Assembly: GCA_003133385.1 (NCBI GenBank)
Contig: PKXF01000008.1
Span: 118,075 to 182,074, forward strand
DNA length: 64,000 nt
Direction of reading: 5' to 3'
Source: Candidatus Saccharimonadota bacterium
Lineage (GTDB): Bacteria > Patescibacteriota > Saccharimonadia > Saccharimonadales > UBA4665
The translations under genes and the position numbers were made by a program. This document shows positions 16,005-24,710 of the stretch, one piece after another; positions within the stretch are counted from its first letter, which is position 1; the number at the start of each line of letters is the position of its first letter. The notes below the pieces were generated by a model. It searched no databases. It was not told the origin of the DNA and saw only the letters and a list, made by a program, of their open reading frames with translations.

Positions 16005-16553
16005 CTATTTTAGGCTTTGGATTATCTCTAGAAGCTTAGGGAATGTAGTAAACCCTGCCTCAGTGTTAAGATGACCACCTTCAGTGATGATCATGGGACT
16101 TACATCAAGCTGAATCGCGACTTCATTAAGTGCTTTTTGGGGTACATACGGATCATTGTCGCTAAACAAAACAAATGATTGGGACAAATTTCGTCTTACC
16201 TTATCAAAGTCTACACTTTTTAGCTTAAGGAAGTAGCTGTTTAGCTCGGCCCCGTAATCAGAGATAAAGCCCGACACGCTGACCAGGGCTTTTATCGGAC
16301 CGTTAGCTTGCTCAACAAAATCTATAGCTGTCGTTACGCCCAATGAATGTCCAACTATGACAAGTTCGCTGAGTTTTGTATCACCGATACTACGTACAAT
16401 TTCATTCAGCCATGCCTGCCGGTCCGGATGGTCTGCTTTGGGTAACGTAGGCATGATAACAGAATATCCAAGCTTGCCCGATTCATCGTGAAGCCACTGC
16501 TGCCAATGTATGCCAGCGTGTCCACCAATTCCATGAATAATAAGAACCTTCAT
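16005..16553 (-). CDS. RBBP9/YdeN-type alpha/beta hydrolase
   Basis: A 182-residue serine hydrolase. HGIGG lies near the N terminus, the nucleophile is in VGHSLGV, the acid in SDNDPYVP and the histidine in EGGHLN, completing a triad. The early W..W and the DHPDRQAWLNEI segment are typical of the RBBP9/YdeN family. Substrates are unknown for most members. Convergent with the P-loop kinase upstream. Confidence 0.85.
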   Translation of the reverse strand: MKVLIIHGIGGHAGIHWQQWLHDESGKLGYSVIMPTLPKADHPDRQAWLNEIVRSIGDTKLSELVIVGHSLGVTTAIDFVEQANGPIKALVSVSGFISDYGAELNSYFLKLKSVDFDKVRRNLSQSFVLFSDNDPYVPQKALNEVAIQLDVSPMIITEGGHLNTEAGFTTFPKLLEIIQSLK

Positions 16554-16651
16554 GTAATTATCATGATACCTTATCGGTCGGGAAACTACTTAGCCAGTTC
16601 TAAAACACTCTAGCTTTAACTTTAGTGAAGAGAATTATACTTGCTGCAAGT

Positions 16652-16657
16652 TATAAT
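16652..16657 (+). promoter_or_regulatory. -10 box next to the kup start
   Basis: A perfect TATAAT lies 8 bp before the ATG at 16666. The predicted transcript would be leaderless or nearly so; no ribosome site fits in the remaining space. Confidence 0.45.
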
Positions 16658-16665
16658 AGGCATAA

Positions 16666-18558
16666 ATGAACAAGCTTCAAAAAGGTATGATCGGACTTAT
16701 GATCGGCGCTCTTGGGGTCGTCTTTGGCGATATAGGCACCAGTCCGCTCTATGCCATGAGCGCTGCTTTTGGAAAACTTGGGTTCCGCTTAGCAATCAAC
16801 CAGCAAAATGTGTTCGGCGTTATTTCACTCATACTTTGGTCAATAGGCTTGGTTGTTTCGGTGAAGTTCATTCGCTATATAATGCGGGCTGACAACAACG
16901 GTGAGGGCGGCATAATGGCTTTGATGACCCTAATAAAAAACGCTAAATTGCGCTCTCAATATAAATGGTTTTTTCTTATATTGGGGATAGTGGGCGTTGC
17001 TTTATTTTACGGAGACAGCACCATAACGCCGGCCATATCGGTATTATCGGCAGTAGAAGGCTTAAAAGTTGTTAATACGAGCCTTGCCTCGTTTGTGATT
17101 CCCACCACCCTCGTTATTATAACTATGCTTTTTGTTATCCAAAAATATGGCACAGGTTTTCTCGGGGAGCTATTTGGTCCAATCATGTTACTTTGGTTTG
17201 TTACCATAGGCCTTGGCGGTGGCTGGCAAATTTTGCAGCATCCTTCGGTCTTGGTCGCACTGTCTCCTTATACGGCCATACATTTCTTTATTGCACATAC
17301 GGCTGTAGCATTCATTGCTATGGGCGCAGTCGTACTGGCCATAACGGGCACGGAAGCGCTTTACGCCGATATGGGGCATTTTGGGCGGGCGCCGATTGCT
17401 AAAAGTTGGTTTTGGGTAGTATTTCCTTCGCTCTTGCTATGTTACATGGGGGAAGGGGCACTACTAGTTCACAACCATGTAGCCGCTGAAAACCCGTTGT
17501 TTTTACTATTCCCAGTAGTTTTACGTATACCGGTTGTTGTGCTGGCAACCGTAGCAACTATAATTGCTTCCCAAGCCGTTATATCGGGAGCATTTTCTCT
17601 TACCCGCCAAGCAGTACAACTAGATTTTCTTCCTAAGATGTTAATTCTGCATACCTCAAAACGTGAAGGTGGGCAAATATACCTACCATTCGTTAACACC
17701 TTACTATTTATCGCTGTTGCCGCACTTGTAATCTTATTCGGGTCGTCAGTAAGATTGGCAAACGCTTACGGCGTAGCGGTTAGTGGAACCTTAGCCATAG
17801 ATACGATACTCTACCTTGTTATTATGCGAAGCGTCTGGCACAGATCAAAACGGCTGATACTACTCGCAGGTCTAGCATTTATGCCGATTGACTTACTATT
17901 TGTGTCCTCAACCATTCCCAAAATTTTACACGGCGGATGGGTACCTGTGCTCATAGGCCTTGTTCTCTTTATAGTAATCACCACCTGGATTAAGGGTCAA
18001 AGGGTTGTCGCTAGGGAACGGAGAGCCCAGGAAGGGTCGCTTCAGGGCTTTATTGATAAAATACAGCACGAACAACCACCGGTAAGACGCGTACCGGGAA
18101 CCGCAGTTTATATCGGTCATCATGCCGATCTGGCACCGCTGGCCCTCCATGCTACTTTTAAAGATCTTCACGAACTTCAGGCAGAGGTTGTTATTTTATC
18201 TGTTGAGCTGACAACCGTTTCGCATATCCCCGAAGATAAACGGGCGGTTATTGATGATCTTGGCTATGAACATGACGGCATTCGCCATGTTCACTTATCT
18301 TTCGGCTTTCATGATAAAGTCAATATTCCTGAGACACTGAAAGCTATACATAGCTACAATCCGGAATTTAACGTCAATCTGGAAAATGCCGCTTACTTTA
18401 TTTCGCTCAGCAGGATTATTCCAAGCAAACGCCATAACTTGTTCCGCTGGCGCAAATCCCTTTACTGCCTTATGGCTCGTAATGCCATCAGCACCAGCGA
18501 CTATTACAAACTCCCGATTGGCCGCACGGTTGAGATGAGTTCCTTGATTAAGCTATAG
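16666..18558 (+). CDS. kup: Kup-type potassium uptake protein
   Basis: A 630-residue KUP/HAK/KT transporter that imports K+ with protons. GVVFGDIGTSPLYAM near the N terminus is the family signature, GDSTITPAISVLSAVEG follows, and about 12 hydrophobic segments fill the first 430 residues. A cytoplasmic C-terminal domain of about 190 residues completes it. Length matches the family. With mscL it gives import and release routes for osmotic control. Confidence 0.95.
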   Translation: MNKLQKGMIGLMIGALGVVFGDIGTSPLYAMSAAFGKLGFRLAINQQNVFGVISLILWSIGLVVSVKFIRYIMRADNNGEGGIMALMTLIKNAKLRSQYKWFFLILGIVGVALFYGDSTITPAISVLSAVEGLKVVNTSLASFVIPTTLVIITMLFVIQKYGTGFLGELFGPIMLLWFVTIGLGGGWQILQHPSVLVALSPYTAIHFFIAHTAVAFIAMGAVVLAITGTEALYADMGHFGRAPIAKSWFWVVFPSLLLCYMGEGALLVHNHVAAENPLFLLFPVVLRIPVVVLATVATIIASQAVISGAFSLTRQAVQLDFLPKMLILHTSKREGGQIYLPFVNTLLFIAVAALVILFGSSVRLANAYGVAVSGTLAIDTILYLVIMRSVWHRSKRLILLAGLAFMPIDLLFVSSTIPKILHGGWVPVLIGLVLFIVITTWIKGQRVVARERRAQEGSLQGFIDKIQHEQPPVRRVPGTAVYIGHHADLAPLALHATFKDLHELQAEVVILSVELTTVSHIPEDKRAVIDDLGYEHDGIRHVHLSFGFHDKVNIPETLKAIHSYNPEFNVNLENAAYFISLSRIIPSKRHNLFRWRKSLYCLMARNAISTSDYYKLPIGRTVEMSSLIKL

Positions 18559-18585
18559 ACGAAAGCCTACAATCTAGCCACATTT

Positions 18586-19104
18586 ATGAATAAAGCTGAG
18601 TTACGAAGCCACTTAAAAAACCTGCGCCGCAATATGCCAGATACTGAACGGAGCACATTAAGCCAACAAATTTGTCAACGGCTGGCGGCATTAGACTGGG
18701 CAGATATTAATACGTTTCATTGCTATGAGCCGATTGCACCTCTTAAAGAGGTCGATATAACTGCTTTTATAGCTACTATACAAAAACAATATCCAAAAAT
18801 TCAGCTTTACACATCAAGACGTATTGATAACGTTTGGAAAGTAGTTTCATGGCAGGATCATAACGAAGTTGAAGCACCACATTTTGATGCCGTTATTGTG
18901 CCAATGCTTGGCTTTGACACCAGCCTTCACCGTATTGGTTACGGCGGAGGTTATTACGATAAATTTCTAGCTATACAGTTGCATGCTAGAAAAATAGGGG
19001 TGTGTTTTGATCTTGGCAGAGTACAGCAGGTACCAGAAGAGCCACATGACGTGGCACTCGACACTATCATTACCGAATCCAATATCTATAAAAGCTACTC
19101 ATAA
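18586..19104 (+). CDS. 5-formyltetrahydrofolate cyclo-ligase family protein
   Basis: A 172-residue protein with KAELRSHLKNLRR at the N terminus and the nucleotide-binding GYGGGYYDKFL block near residue 125, both typical of 5-FCL (MTHFS). The enzyme converts 5-formyl-THF to 5,10-methenyl-THF using ATP. Slightly short of the usual 180-200 residues. No other folate gene is in the window. Confidence 0.88.
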   Translation: MNKAELRSHLKNLRRNMPDTERSTLSQQICQRLAALDWADINTFHCYEPIAPLKEVDITAFIATIQKQYPKIQLYTSRRIDNVWKVVSWQDHNEVEAPHFDAVIVPMLGFDTSLHRIGYGGGYYDKFLAIQLHARKIGVCFDLGRVQQVPEEPHDVALDTIITESNIYKSYS

Positions 19105-19140
19105 CCATATAGAAGCTCCCATATGGCGAGTTGTTTGGCG

Positions 19141-19146
19141 TATACT
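19141..19146 (+). promoter_or_regulatory. -10 box next to the polA start
   Basis: TATACT lies 8 bp before the chosen polA ATG at 19155, supporting that start over the in-frame codon further upstream. Confidence 0.4.
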
Positions 19147-19154
19147 GTCAAGTA

Positions 19155-21812
19155 ATGAGCGAGAAGGACAAAGTAACGGGCAAGAAGCTTGTCATTATCG
19201 ATGGCAAAAGCGTCTTTTATCGTGGCTACTATGCTATGCCTAATCTAACTACCAAAGACGGCACTCCTACAGGCGGTGTGTTTGGCTTTGCTACCATGGC
19301 CCTCGAAGTGATCCGCCGACTAAAACCAGATTATGTAGCCGTAGCCTGGGACAAACCCAAAACCAATATACGGAAACGATTGGCTATGTATCCTGAGTAT
19401 AAAGCTGGGCGCAAGCCGGCACCGGCAGACTTCTATGAACAAGTACCCATACTTCAAGAACTACTAAAGGCTTTCGGGTGGCCACTATATGAACTTGATG
19501 ATTATGAAGCTGACGACATAATGGGTACATTGGCTGTCCAGGCTAGCAAAAAGGGTCTTGAAACTCTTCTTATAACCTCAGATATGGACATGCTACAACT
19601 TGTTAATTCGAGTGTTCATGTATATGCACTCAAGACTGGCCTATCGAACATTGAATTGTATTCACCGAGCAGTTTTGAGGCGAGGTATGGCATACGCGTC
19701 GATCAATTTTTAGACCTTAAATCACTAAAAGGTGACTCGTCCGATAATATTCCTGGTGTGCCGGGTATCGGTGAAAAGGGGGCTCTAGAGCTGCTAAAAC
19801 AATATGAAACCTTGGACGGAGTCTACGATAATCTAGCACTGATTAAGGACTCAACCTGCAAAAAACTGGAGGAGGGTAAGAAGCTGGCTTACTTAAGTAA
19901 AGAATTAGCACGAATCTGGACTGACGCACCAATTAAACTTAACTTGCCAGAGGTAGATGGTAGCAAAGTACAGCCCGAGAAGGTACTGGACTTATTGCAA
20001 AAGTTAGAATTCCGGACACTGGCCCGACGTTTGCCGGAAGTTATGCAGGTAGCCATAGATAATCACCAAACTGCCAACGGTAAAATGAGCACCAAAGCAG
20101 GGACCAACATTGTCATTGATAGTCCTCAAAAACTCGCTGAGGTTAAGCTACCTAATTCGGACAAGTTGTTTATTTATTCGCGGGCGGCAGGCAAGCACGG
20201 CCGTGACCCGCAAGTCTTACTACTCAGTACAGACGGTAAGACAGTATATAGCTTCGATCTTTCCAAGCTTAATAATTTCCAGGCCGAGTCTCTGATGCAC
20301 GTTCGGCCGTTGGTCGGCTATGACATTAAGTACAGCTTGAAAGTGCTAAAAGCACTGGGCGTCAAGGCCTTACCGCCTGTCGGGCATGACGTTTTGATCG
20401 GCGCTTTTCTCTTAAACTCACTCCGTAGGGAGCAAACTTTAAGTGAGCTAGTAATTGCTGATCTTGATTATGAAACTTCACCCTTCGAGGACCTTGATCC
20501 TGAGCAGATTATTGCCCGGGCTCCAGAAATTATAGGTGTTATCAAAGCTCTGTACGAACTGCAAAGTAAAGAAATGCAGAAAATAGTGAAACTATCGGAA
20601 CTTGCCGATAAAGTGGAATGGCCGGTTATCCCGGTACTGGCCGACATGGAATACGTTGGCATCGAACTCGATACTAAATACCTGGCCACCTTTGCCGACC
20701 AAGTAAACGATTTAATTTCTGACTATGAGCAACAAATATACGGCCACGCCGACAAGGAGTTCAATATAAGTTCCCCGACCCAGCTGGCTGAGATTTTATT
20801 TACCAAATTGCATTTGCCGACCAAAACCATAAAAAGGGGAAAAACCGGCTATAGCACTGCAGCCCGGGAGCTAGATAAATTGCGCGGCACCCACCCAATC
20901 GTTGATCTCATTACCCAGTACCGCGAAGTTGCCAAACTGAAAAATACCTACGTCGATACCTTGCCGCACATGGTCGATGAACATTCGCGCGTACACACCA
21001 CATTCAATCTGACAATTGCCCAAACTGGACGTCTGAGCAGCACCGATCCTAACCTGCAAAATATTCCAACGCGCACTGACCTAGGACGTCATATTAGAAC
21101 TGCCTTTGTAGCCGGGCCGGGCAAGCAATTGGTTAGTGCCGATTACTCCCAATTTGAGCTACGTCTGGCCGCAGTACTAGCCAAGGACACGGAACTCATC
21201 GAGATGTTTAACCGCGGCGCCGATATTCATGCTACTACCGCCGCTCTAATATATGAGCGTGAACCCGAAGATGTTACGAAACAAATGCGGCGGGCGGCAA
21301 AGGTTATAAATTTCGGTATCTTGTATGGCATGAGTCCGCATGGCTTATCGATTGCAACTGGAATGACCCGCGAGCAGGCCGTAACTTTTATTGATCGCTA
21401 TAAATCCGTACGCCAGCCGCTGTTTGACTACATGGACCGAGTGAAAGAACAAGCCAAAGTCGATGGTTACGTTGAAACATTGTTCGGCCGGCGCCGGCCT
21501 ATGCCAGACATTCATTCCAGTAATTTTGTTGTCCGCCAAGCAGCTGAACGGGCCGCTATAAATATGCCGATACAAGGCACCGAGGCTGATCTAATGAAAT
21601 TAGCGATGACACAAGTTGATAAGCAGCTCGGCACTAAATACGACGAAACGAATATGCTGCTACAAATTCACGACTCGATTTTACTAGAGTGTCCAGAAGG
21701 CGACACCAAACGGATTGGCGAATTACTAAAAGAAACCATGGAAAGCGTATATAAACTACCCGTTCGCCTTGATGTCGACGTTACCGTCGGTGATAATTGG
21801 GGCCAACTTTAG
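19155..21812 (+). CDS. polA: DNA polymerase I, probably without proofreading
   Basis: An 885-residue family A polymerase. The N-terminal 5' nuclease (residues ~10-290) has DGKSVFYRGYYA, the DDYEADD block and the SDNIPGVPGIG helix-hairpin-helix. The middle 3'-5' exonuclease domain looks dead: the first DxE is missing (FIYSRA) and the second motif reads GYDIKYSLKVL without its Asp. The polymerase domain has SADYSQFELR (motif A), RRAAKVINFGILYG (O helix) and IHDSIL (motif C, with Ser where Glu is usual). The ATG at 19155 is preferred because MSEKDKV is adjacent to the domain start. Confidence 0.95.
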   Translation: MSEKDKVTGKKLVIIDGKSVFYRGYYAMPNLTTKDGTPTGGVFGFATMALEVIRRLKPDYVAVAWDKPKTNIRKRLAMYPEYKAGRKPAPADFYEQVPILQELLKAFGWPLYELDDYEADDIMGTLAVQASKKGLETLLITSDMDMLQLVNSSVHVYALKTGLSNIELYSPSSFEARYGIRVDQFLDLKSLKGDSSDNIPGVPGIGEKGALELLKQYETLDGVYDNLALIKDSTCKKLEEGKKLAYLSKELARIWTDAPIKLNLPEVDGSKVQPEKVLDLLQKLEFRTLARRLPEVMQVAIDNHQTANGKMSTKAGTNIVIDSPQKLAEVKLPNSDKLFIYSRAAGKHGRDPQVLLLSTDGKTVYSFDLSKLNNFQAESLMHVRPLVGYDIKYSLKVLKALGVKALPPVGHDVLIGAFLLNSLRREQTLSELVIADLDYETSPFEDLDPEQIIARAPEIIGVIKALYELQSKEMQKIVKLSELADKVEWPVIPVLADMEYVGIELDTKYLATFADQVNDLISDYEQQIYGHADKEFNISSPTQLAEILFTKLHLPTKTIKRGKTGYSTAARELDKLRGTHPIVDLITQYREVAKLKNTYVDTLPHMVDEHSRVHTTFNLTIAQTGRLSSTDPNLQNIPTRTDLGRHIRTAFVAGPGKQLVSADYSQFELRLAAVLAKDTELIEMFNRGADIHATTAALIYEREPEDVTKQMRRAAKVINFGILYGMSPHGLSIATGMTREQAVTFIDRYKSVRQPLFDYMDRVKEQAKVDGYVETLFGRRRPMPDIHSSNFVVRQAAERAAINMPIQGTEADLMKLAMTQVDKQLGTKYDETNMLLQIHDSILLECPEGDTKRIGELLKETMESVYKLPVRLDVDVTVGDNWGQL

Positions 21813-21833
21813 GTCATATAGCTAAGAACAGGC

Positions 21834-22292
21834 CTATATATGATGAGTAGAGTTTTTACTGCGTCGCTGGCGCTTTACAACCCGTCCGCCGCTGGCTTTT
21901 ATTAGGCGGTAGGCGATACTAATGACCCAGACGGATAGAATGACGTCAATACAACTTGTAATTAGGCTTAAAATGCCGTTGTGAAAACCGAAATGGTCAA
22001 GCTTAATATTGTAGCTCGCCACAGCAAGAACGGCCAGTTCGGCACAAATTAGCGATAGAGCCAAGCGTTTATTACGCCCCTCTTGCGCGGCAAAACCGAG
22101 GAGTAAGATTACTCCGAACCACCCAACGATTAGAACATAATATATGACAGACGATAACAGATTCCCGACACAGTCACCGCCACTATGGCCACAGGTTGCA
22201 ATGATAGATTGCAGGGCAGTTGCTATATTAAGGATTCCCAGCACAATAAACTGGATCATCGCAGCCTTGCCGGTTTCGTATGTGAGACGCAT
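21834..22292 (-). CDS. Four-helix membrane protein of unknown function
   Basis: A 152-residue protein with about four hydrophobic segments (residues ~12-32, ~45-68, ~78-96 and ~105-128) and a basic C-terminal tail (VVKRQRRSK). Two cysteines in the first loop (CGHSGGDC) could form a disulfide outside the membrane. No family recognised. It converges on polA and is divergent from the next gene. Confidence 0.6.
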   Translation of the reverse strand: MRLTYETGKAAMIQFIVLGILNIATALQSIIATCGHSGGDCVGNLLSSVIYYVLIVGWFGVILLLGFAAQEGRNKRLALSLICAELAVLAVASYNIKLDHFGFHNGILSLITSCIDVILSVWVISIAYRLIKASGGRVVKRQRRSKNSTHHI

Positions 22293-22412
22293 ACGTTCAT
22301 TATAATGGACTGCGACAATTTGTAGACATTAGCCTTAAAAACAACCCTACAACCCTTGCAAAAACACATAATAATGTTAGTATATATATTGTCACCTTTG
22401 TGAGACAGTATT

Positions 22413-22970
22413 ATGCGTTATTATATTGGTTTATCAGTCACCGTTATCCTTCTTATATTGCTCGTGTTCTTACTATTTCACAGTAGTGGTAAATCAAATG
22501 TACCCACCACATCTATGCCTCTCCACAGTTATGCTAATACCGATGCCGAAGTCCGCATGACTATTGATGGCCCAATTAATGCCAACGAAGACCATCAACA
22601 GGTACAGATAACGGCTAACCAGAACGTTGTTACCTTTGACCAATTTAAGGGCTACGACAGCACAGTAGTCAACCAACAGCAGTTTGTTAATTCCGTGAAT
22701 GCTTACTCGGCTTTCCTGTACGCCCTGGAATTGAATGGTTTTACCGAGGGCAATAATAGTAGTGCCTTAAGCAGCGAGCAAGGACATTGTGCTCTAGGCG
22801 ACCGTTACGTATTTGAACTAATCCAGGGAGGCAACGACTTAGAACGCTATTGGGCCACCAGTTGCCCCAAAGTTGCTGTAAGTTTTGAGGGTAATTTGAC
22901 TGTAATGCTTGCCTTGTTTGAAGCCCAGGTTCCCAATTACCAGACTCTGACGAAGAACGTCATCTTCTAG
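22413..22970 (+). CDS. Membrane-anchored extracellular protein, unknown
   Basis: A 185-residue protein with one N-terminal hydrophobic segment (about 4-24), acting as anchor or uncleaved signal, then a soluble domain outside the cell. Two cysteines (in GHCALGD and TSCPKV) may pair. I recognise no family; the small-domain-on-one-helix layout is common in Saccharibacteria. Confidence 0.65.
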   Translation: MRYYIGLSVTVILLILLVFLLFHSSGKSNVPTTSMPLHSYANTDAEVRMTIDGPINANEDHQQVQITANQNVVTFDQFKGYDSTVVNQQQFVNSVNAYSAFLYALELNGFTEGNNSSALSSEQGHCALGDRYVFELIQGGNDLERYWATSCPKVAVSFEGNLTVMLALFEAQVPNYQTLTKNVIF

Positions 22971-22994
22971 TCCCCGGTATGCGACAATAGAGGT

Positions 22995-23561
22995 ATGGTT
23001 AAAGCTATAATTTTTGATTGCTTCGGCGTACTGGCTACTGAAGCCTGGCTGCCCTTCAAAGCCAAGTATTTTGGTCATGACCCAGAGTTATTCGAGAAAG
23101 CCAGCGAAATAGGTCATCAGGCCGATAAGGGGTCTATAAGTTACGATGATTGCATGAGGGCTATAGCCAAATTGGCCGGTATAACACCGGAGCAGGCCGT
23201 TGAGGCCATCGCTCACAACGTACCTGATGAGGAACTTTTTGCCTACGTTCGCGAGCTGAAGAAAGACTATAAGCTCGGTCTGCTCAGCAATGTGGCCGGT
23301 AATTACCTGCACCAGATATTTACGACCAGCCAGCTGTCCCTGTTTGACGCCATCGCCTTGTCGTTCGAGAGCGGTTTTATCAAACCGCAGGCCGAGGCTT
23401 TTGGCGTAATGGCTAAGCAACTGGGGGTAGACCTCAACGAGTGCGTATTCATAGACGACCAGCAGCGTAACGTTAATGGGGCAATCACTGCCGGTATGCT
23501 GGCTATCGTGTACCATGATGCCGTCAAGTTGCAGCGTGAGCTCAGTAAACTTTTATCCTAG
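22995..23561 (+). CDS. HAD-superfamily hydrolase (subfamily IA)
   Basis: A 188-residue protein with FDCFGVL carrying the nucleophilic Asp, GLLSNVAGN as motif II, the lysine in IKPQAEAF, and FIDDQQRNV as the acidic motif. The cap is a short helical insert. The second Asp of DxD is absent, as in YihX-like members, so the substrate is unclear. GACAAT ends 6 bp before the ATG. Its last 4 bp overlap the opposite-strand gene. Confidence 0.87.
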   Translation: MVKAIIFDCFGVLATEAWLPFKAKYFGHDPELFEKASEIGHQADKGSISYDDCMRAIAKLAGITPEQAVEAIAHNVPDEELFAYVRELKKDYKLGLLSNVAGNYLHQIFTTSQLSLFDAIALSFESGFIKPQAEAFGVMAKQLGVDLNECVFIDDQQRNVNGAITAGMLAIVYHDAVKLQRELSKLLS

Positions 23562-23794
23562 CCAATGCGAAAAGTCAGCCGCTTGTCAAGCTGACAGCGG
23601 CGTTTGATGTCCGGGCCGCGCAGACGCAAAGTATTAGCCAGGGCGGCACTAGGAACGGCAATAATAATGTCGCGTTCTCGGACTTGCACGCCTACGACTA
23701 CCCCGAACTCGGCCAGAACATACTTTTTGATGCTGGTTATCTCAGGCGGCTCGTCATAGTCTTTATTACTTAAAATACTTTGCAGGGAATCCAT
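23558..23794 (-). CDS. Small DUF721/DciA-like protein
   Basis: A 78-residue protein whose second half (VVGVQVRERDIIIAVPSAALANTL then RRCQLDKRLTFRIG) recalls the DUF721 domain of DciA, the replicative helicase loader of many bacteria. It is short and lacks the usual N-terminal half, so the assignment is tentative. It lies between the HAD hydrolase and mutM on the opposite strand. Confidence 0.55.
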   Translation of the reverse strand: MDSLQSILSNKDYDEPPEITSIKKYVLAEFGVVVGVQVRERDIIIAVPSAALANTLRLRGPDIKRRCQLDKRLTFRIG

Positions 23795-23813
23795 GTCCCA
23801 TTAGTATACTTGT

Positions 23814-23819
23814 TACAAT
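23814..23819 (+). promoter_or_regulatory. Extended -10 box next to the mutM start
   Basis: TTGTTACAATA contains TGT plus TACAAT (23814-23819), 7 bp before the ATG. The same 11 bases occur before holA at 26950-26960. Confidence 0.5.
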
Positions 23820-23826
23820 AGACAAT

Positions 23827-24702
23827 ATGCCAGAATTACCAGAGGTTGAGACTCTGCGCCTTGGCCTTAGTGAACTGTTGCCGGGGCGCACCATTAGTAC
23901 GGTGGATTTTAATTGGCCCAAGTCATTTCCTAATTCTGATGGAGACGTGCAGCGATTCTTAATTGGTGCAAGCGTTACTAAAATAAGACGCCGCGCAAAA
24001 GTACTAATAATTGAACTCACAACAAACTACTCGCTGGTCATCCATCTTAAAATGACGGGGCAGCTGGTATTTAGCAGCAGCGGCAAAAGGTTTGGCGCAG
24101 GCCATCCAAGCGATTCGTTAGTTGGCAAGCTGCCAGATAAATCCACGCGGGTAACGCTAGGCTTCAAGGACGGAAGCTACCTGTTTTTTAATGACCAACG
24201 TAAATTCGGCTGGATGCGTCTCTTGCCGACAATCGAGATAATGAACCTGGATTTTTTCAAAAAAGTCGGACCAGAACCGCTCAGCGACGACTTTACGTGG
24301 CAGATGTTCCGCGACAGGCTACTGCGCCGCCCAAATTCTATAGTTAAAGCTGCAATTCTGGATCAAACGGTCATTGCCGGGATCGGTAACATATACGCCG
24401 ATGAATCATTGTGGGGGGCGAAAATTCATCCAGCTACGAGAGTCAGTCAATTATCGCCACGGGATTTCAAAACTTTGTATAAAGAACTTGTTTTTGTTCT
24501 TAAACTGGCTATAGAAAAAGGGGGTTCTAGCGACAGGAATTACGTAAATGCCGAAGGCAAAAAGGGCAGCTACTTGAGCTTTGCCCGGGTTTTCCGAAGA
24601 GAGGGCCAGCCCTGCCCGCGTTGTGGCACTATTATAATAAAAAGCCGTGTCGCTGGCCGGGGAACGCACACCTGTCCTTACTGTCAACGAATAGCTGGTT
24701 AG
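23827..24702 (+). CDS. mutM: Formamidopyrimidine-DNA glycosylase
   Basis: Removes 8-oxoguanine and ring-opened purines and nicks the DNA. The start MPELPEVE gives the catalytic Pro and Glu after Met removal; KMTGQL carries the conserved lysine, and GIGNIYADE is the helix-two-turn-helix. The C-terminal zinc finger (CPRCG ... CPYC) is intact. Length of 291 residues is normal. The stop is 8 bp from the end of the convergent trehalose gene. Confidence 0.95.
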   Translation: MPELPEVETLRLGLSELLPGRTISTVDFNWPKSFPNSDGDVQRFLIGASVTKIRRRAKVLIIELTTNYSLVIHLKMTGQLVFSSSGKRFGAGHPSDSLVGKLPDKSTRVTLGFKDGSYLFFNDQRKFGWMRLLPTIEIMNLDFFKKVGPEPLSDDFTWQMFRDRLLRRPNSIVKAAILDQTVIAGIGNIYADESLWGAKIHPATRVSQLSPRDFKTLYKELVFVLKLAIEKGGSSDRNYVNAEGKKGSYLSFARVFRREGQPCPRCGTIIIKSRVAGRGTHTCPYCQRIAG

Positions 24703-24710
24703 AAGGCAAG

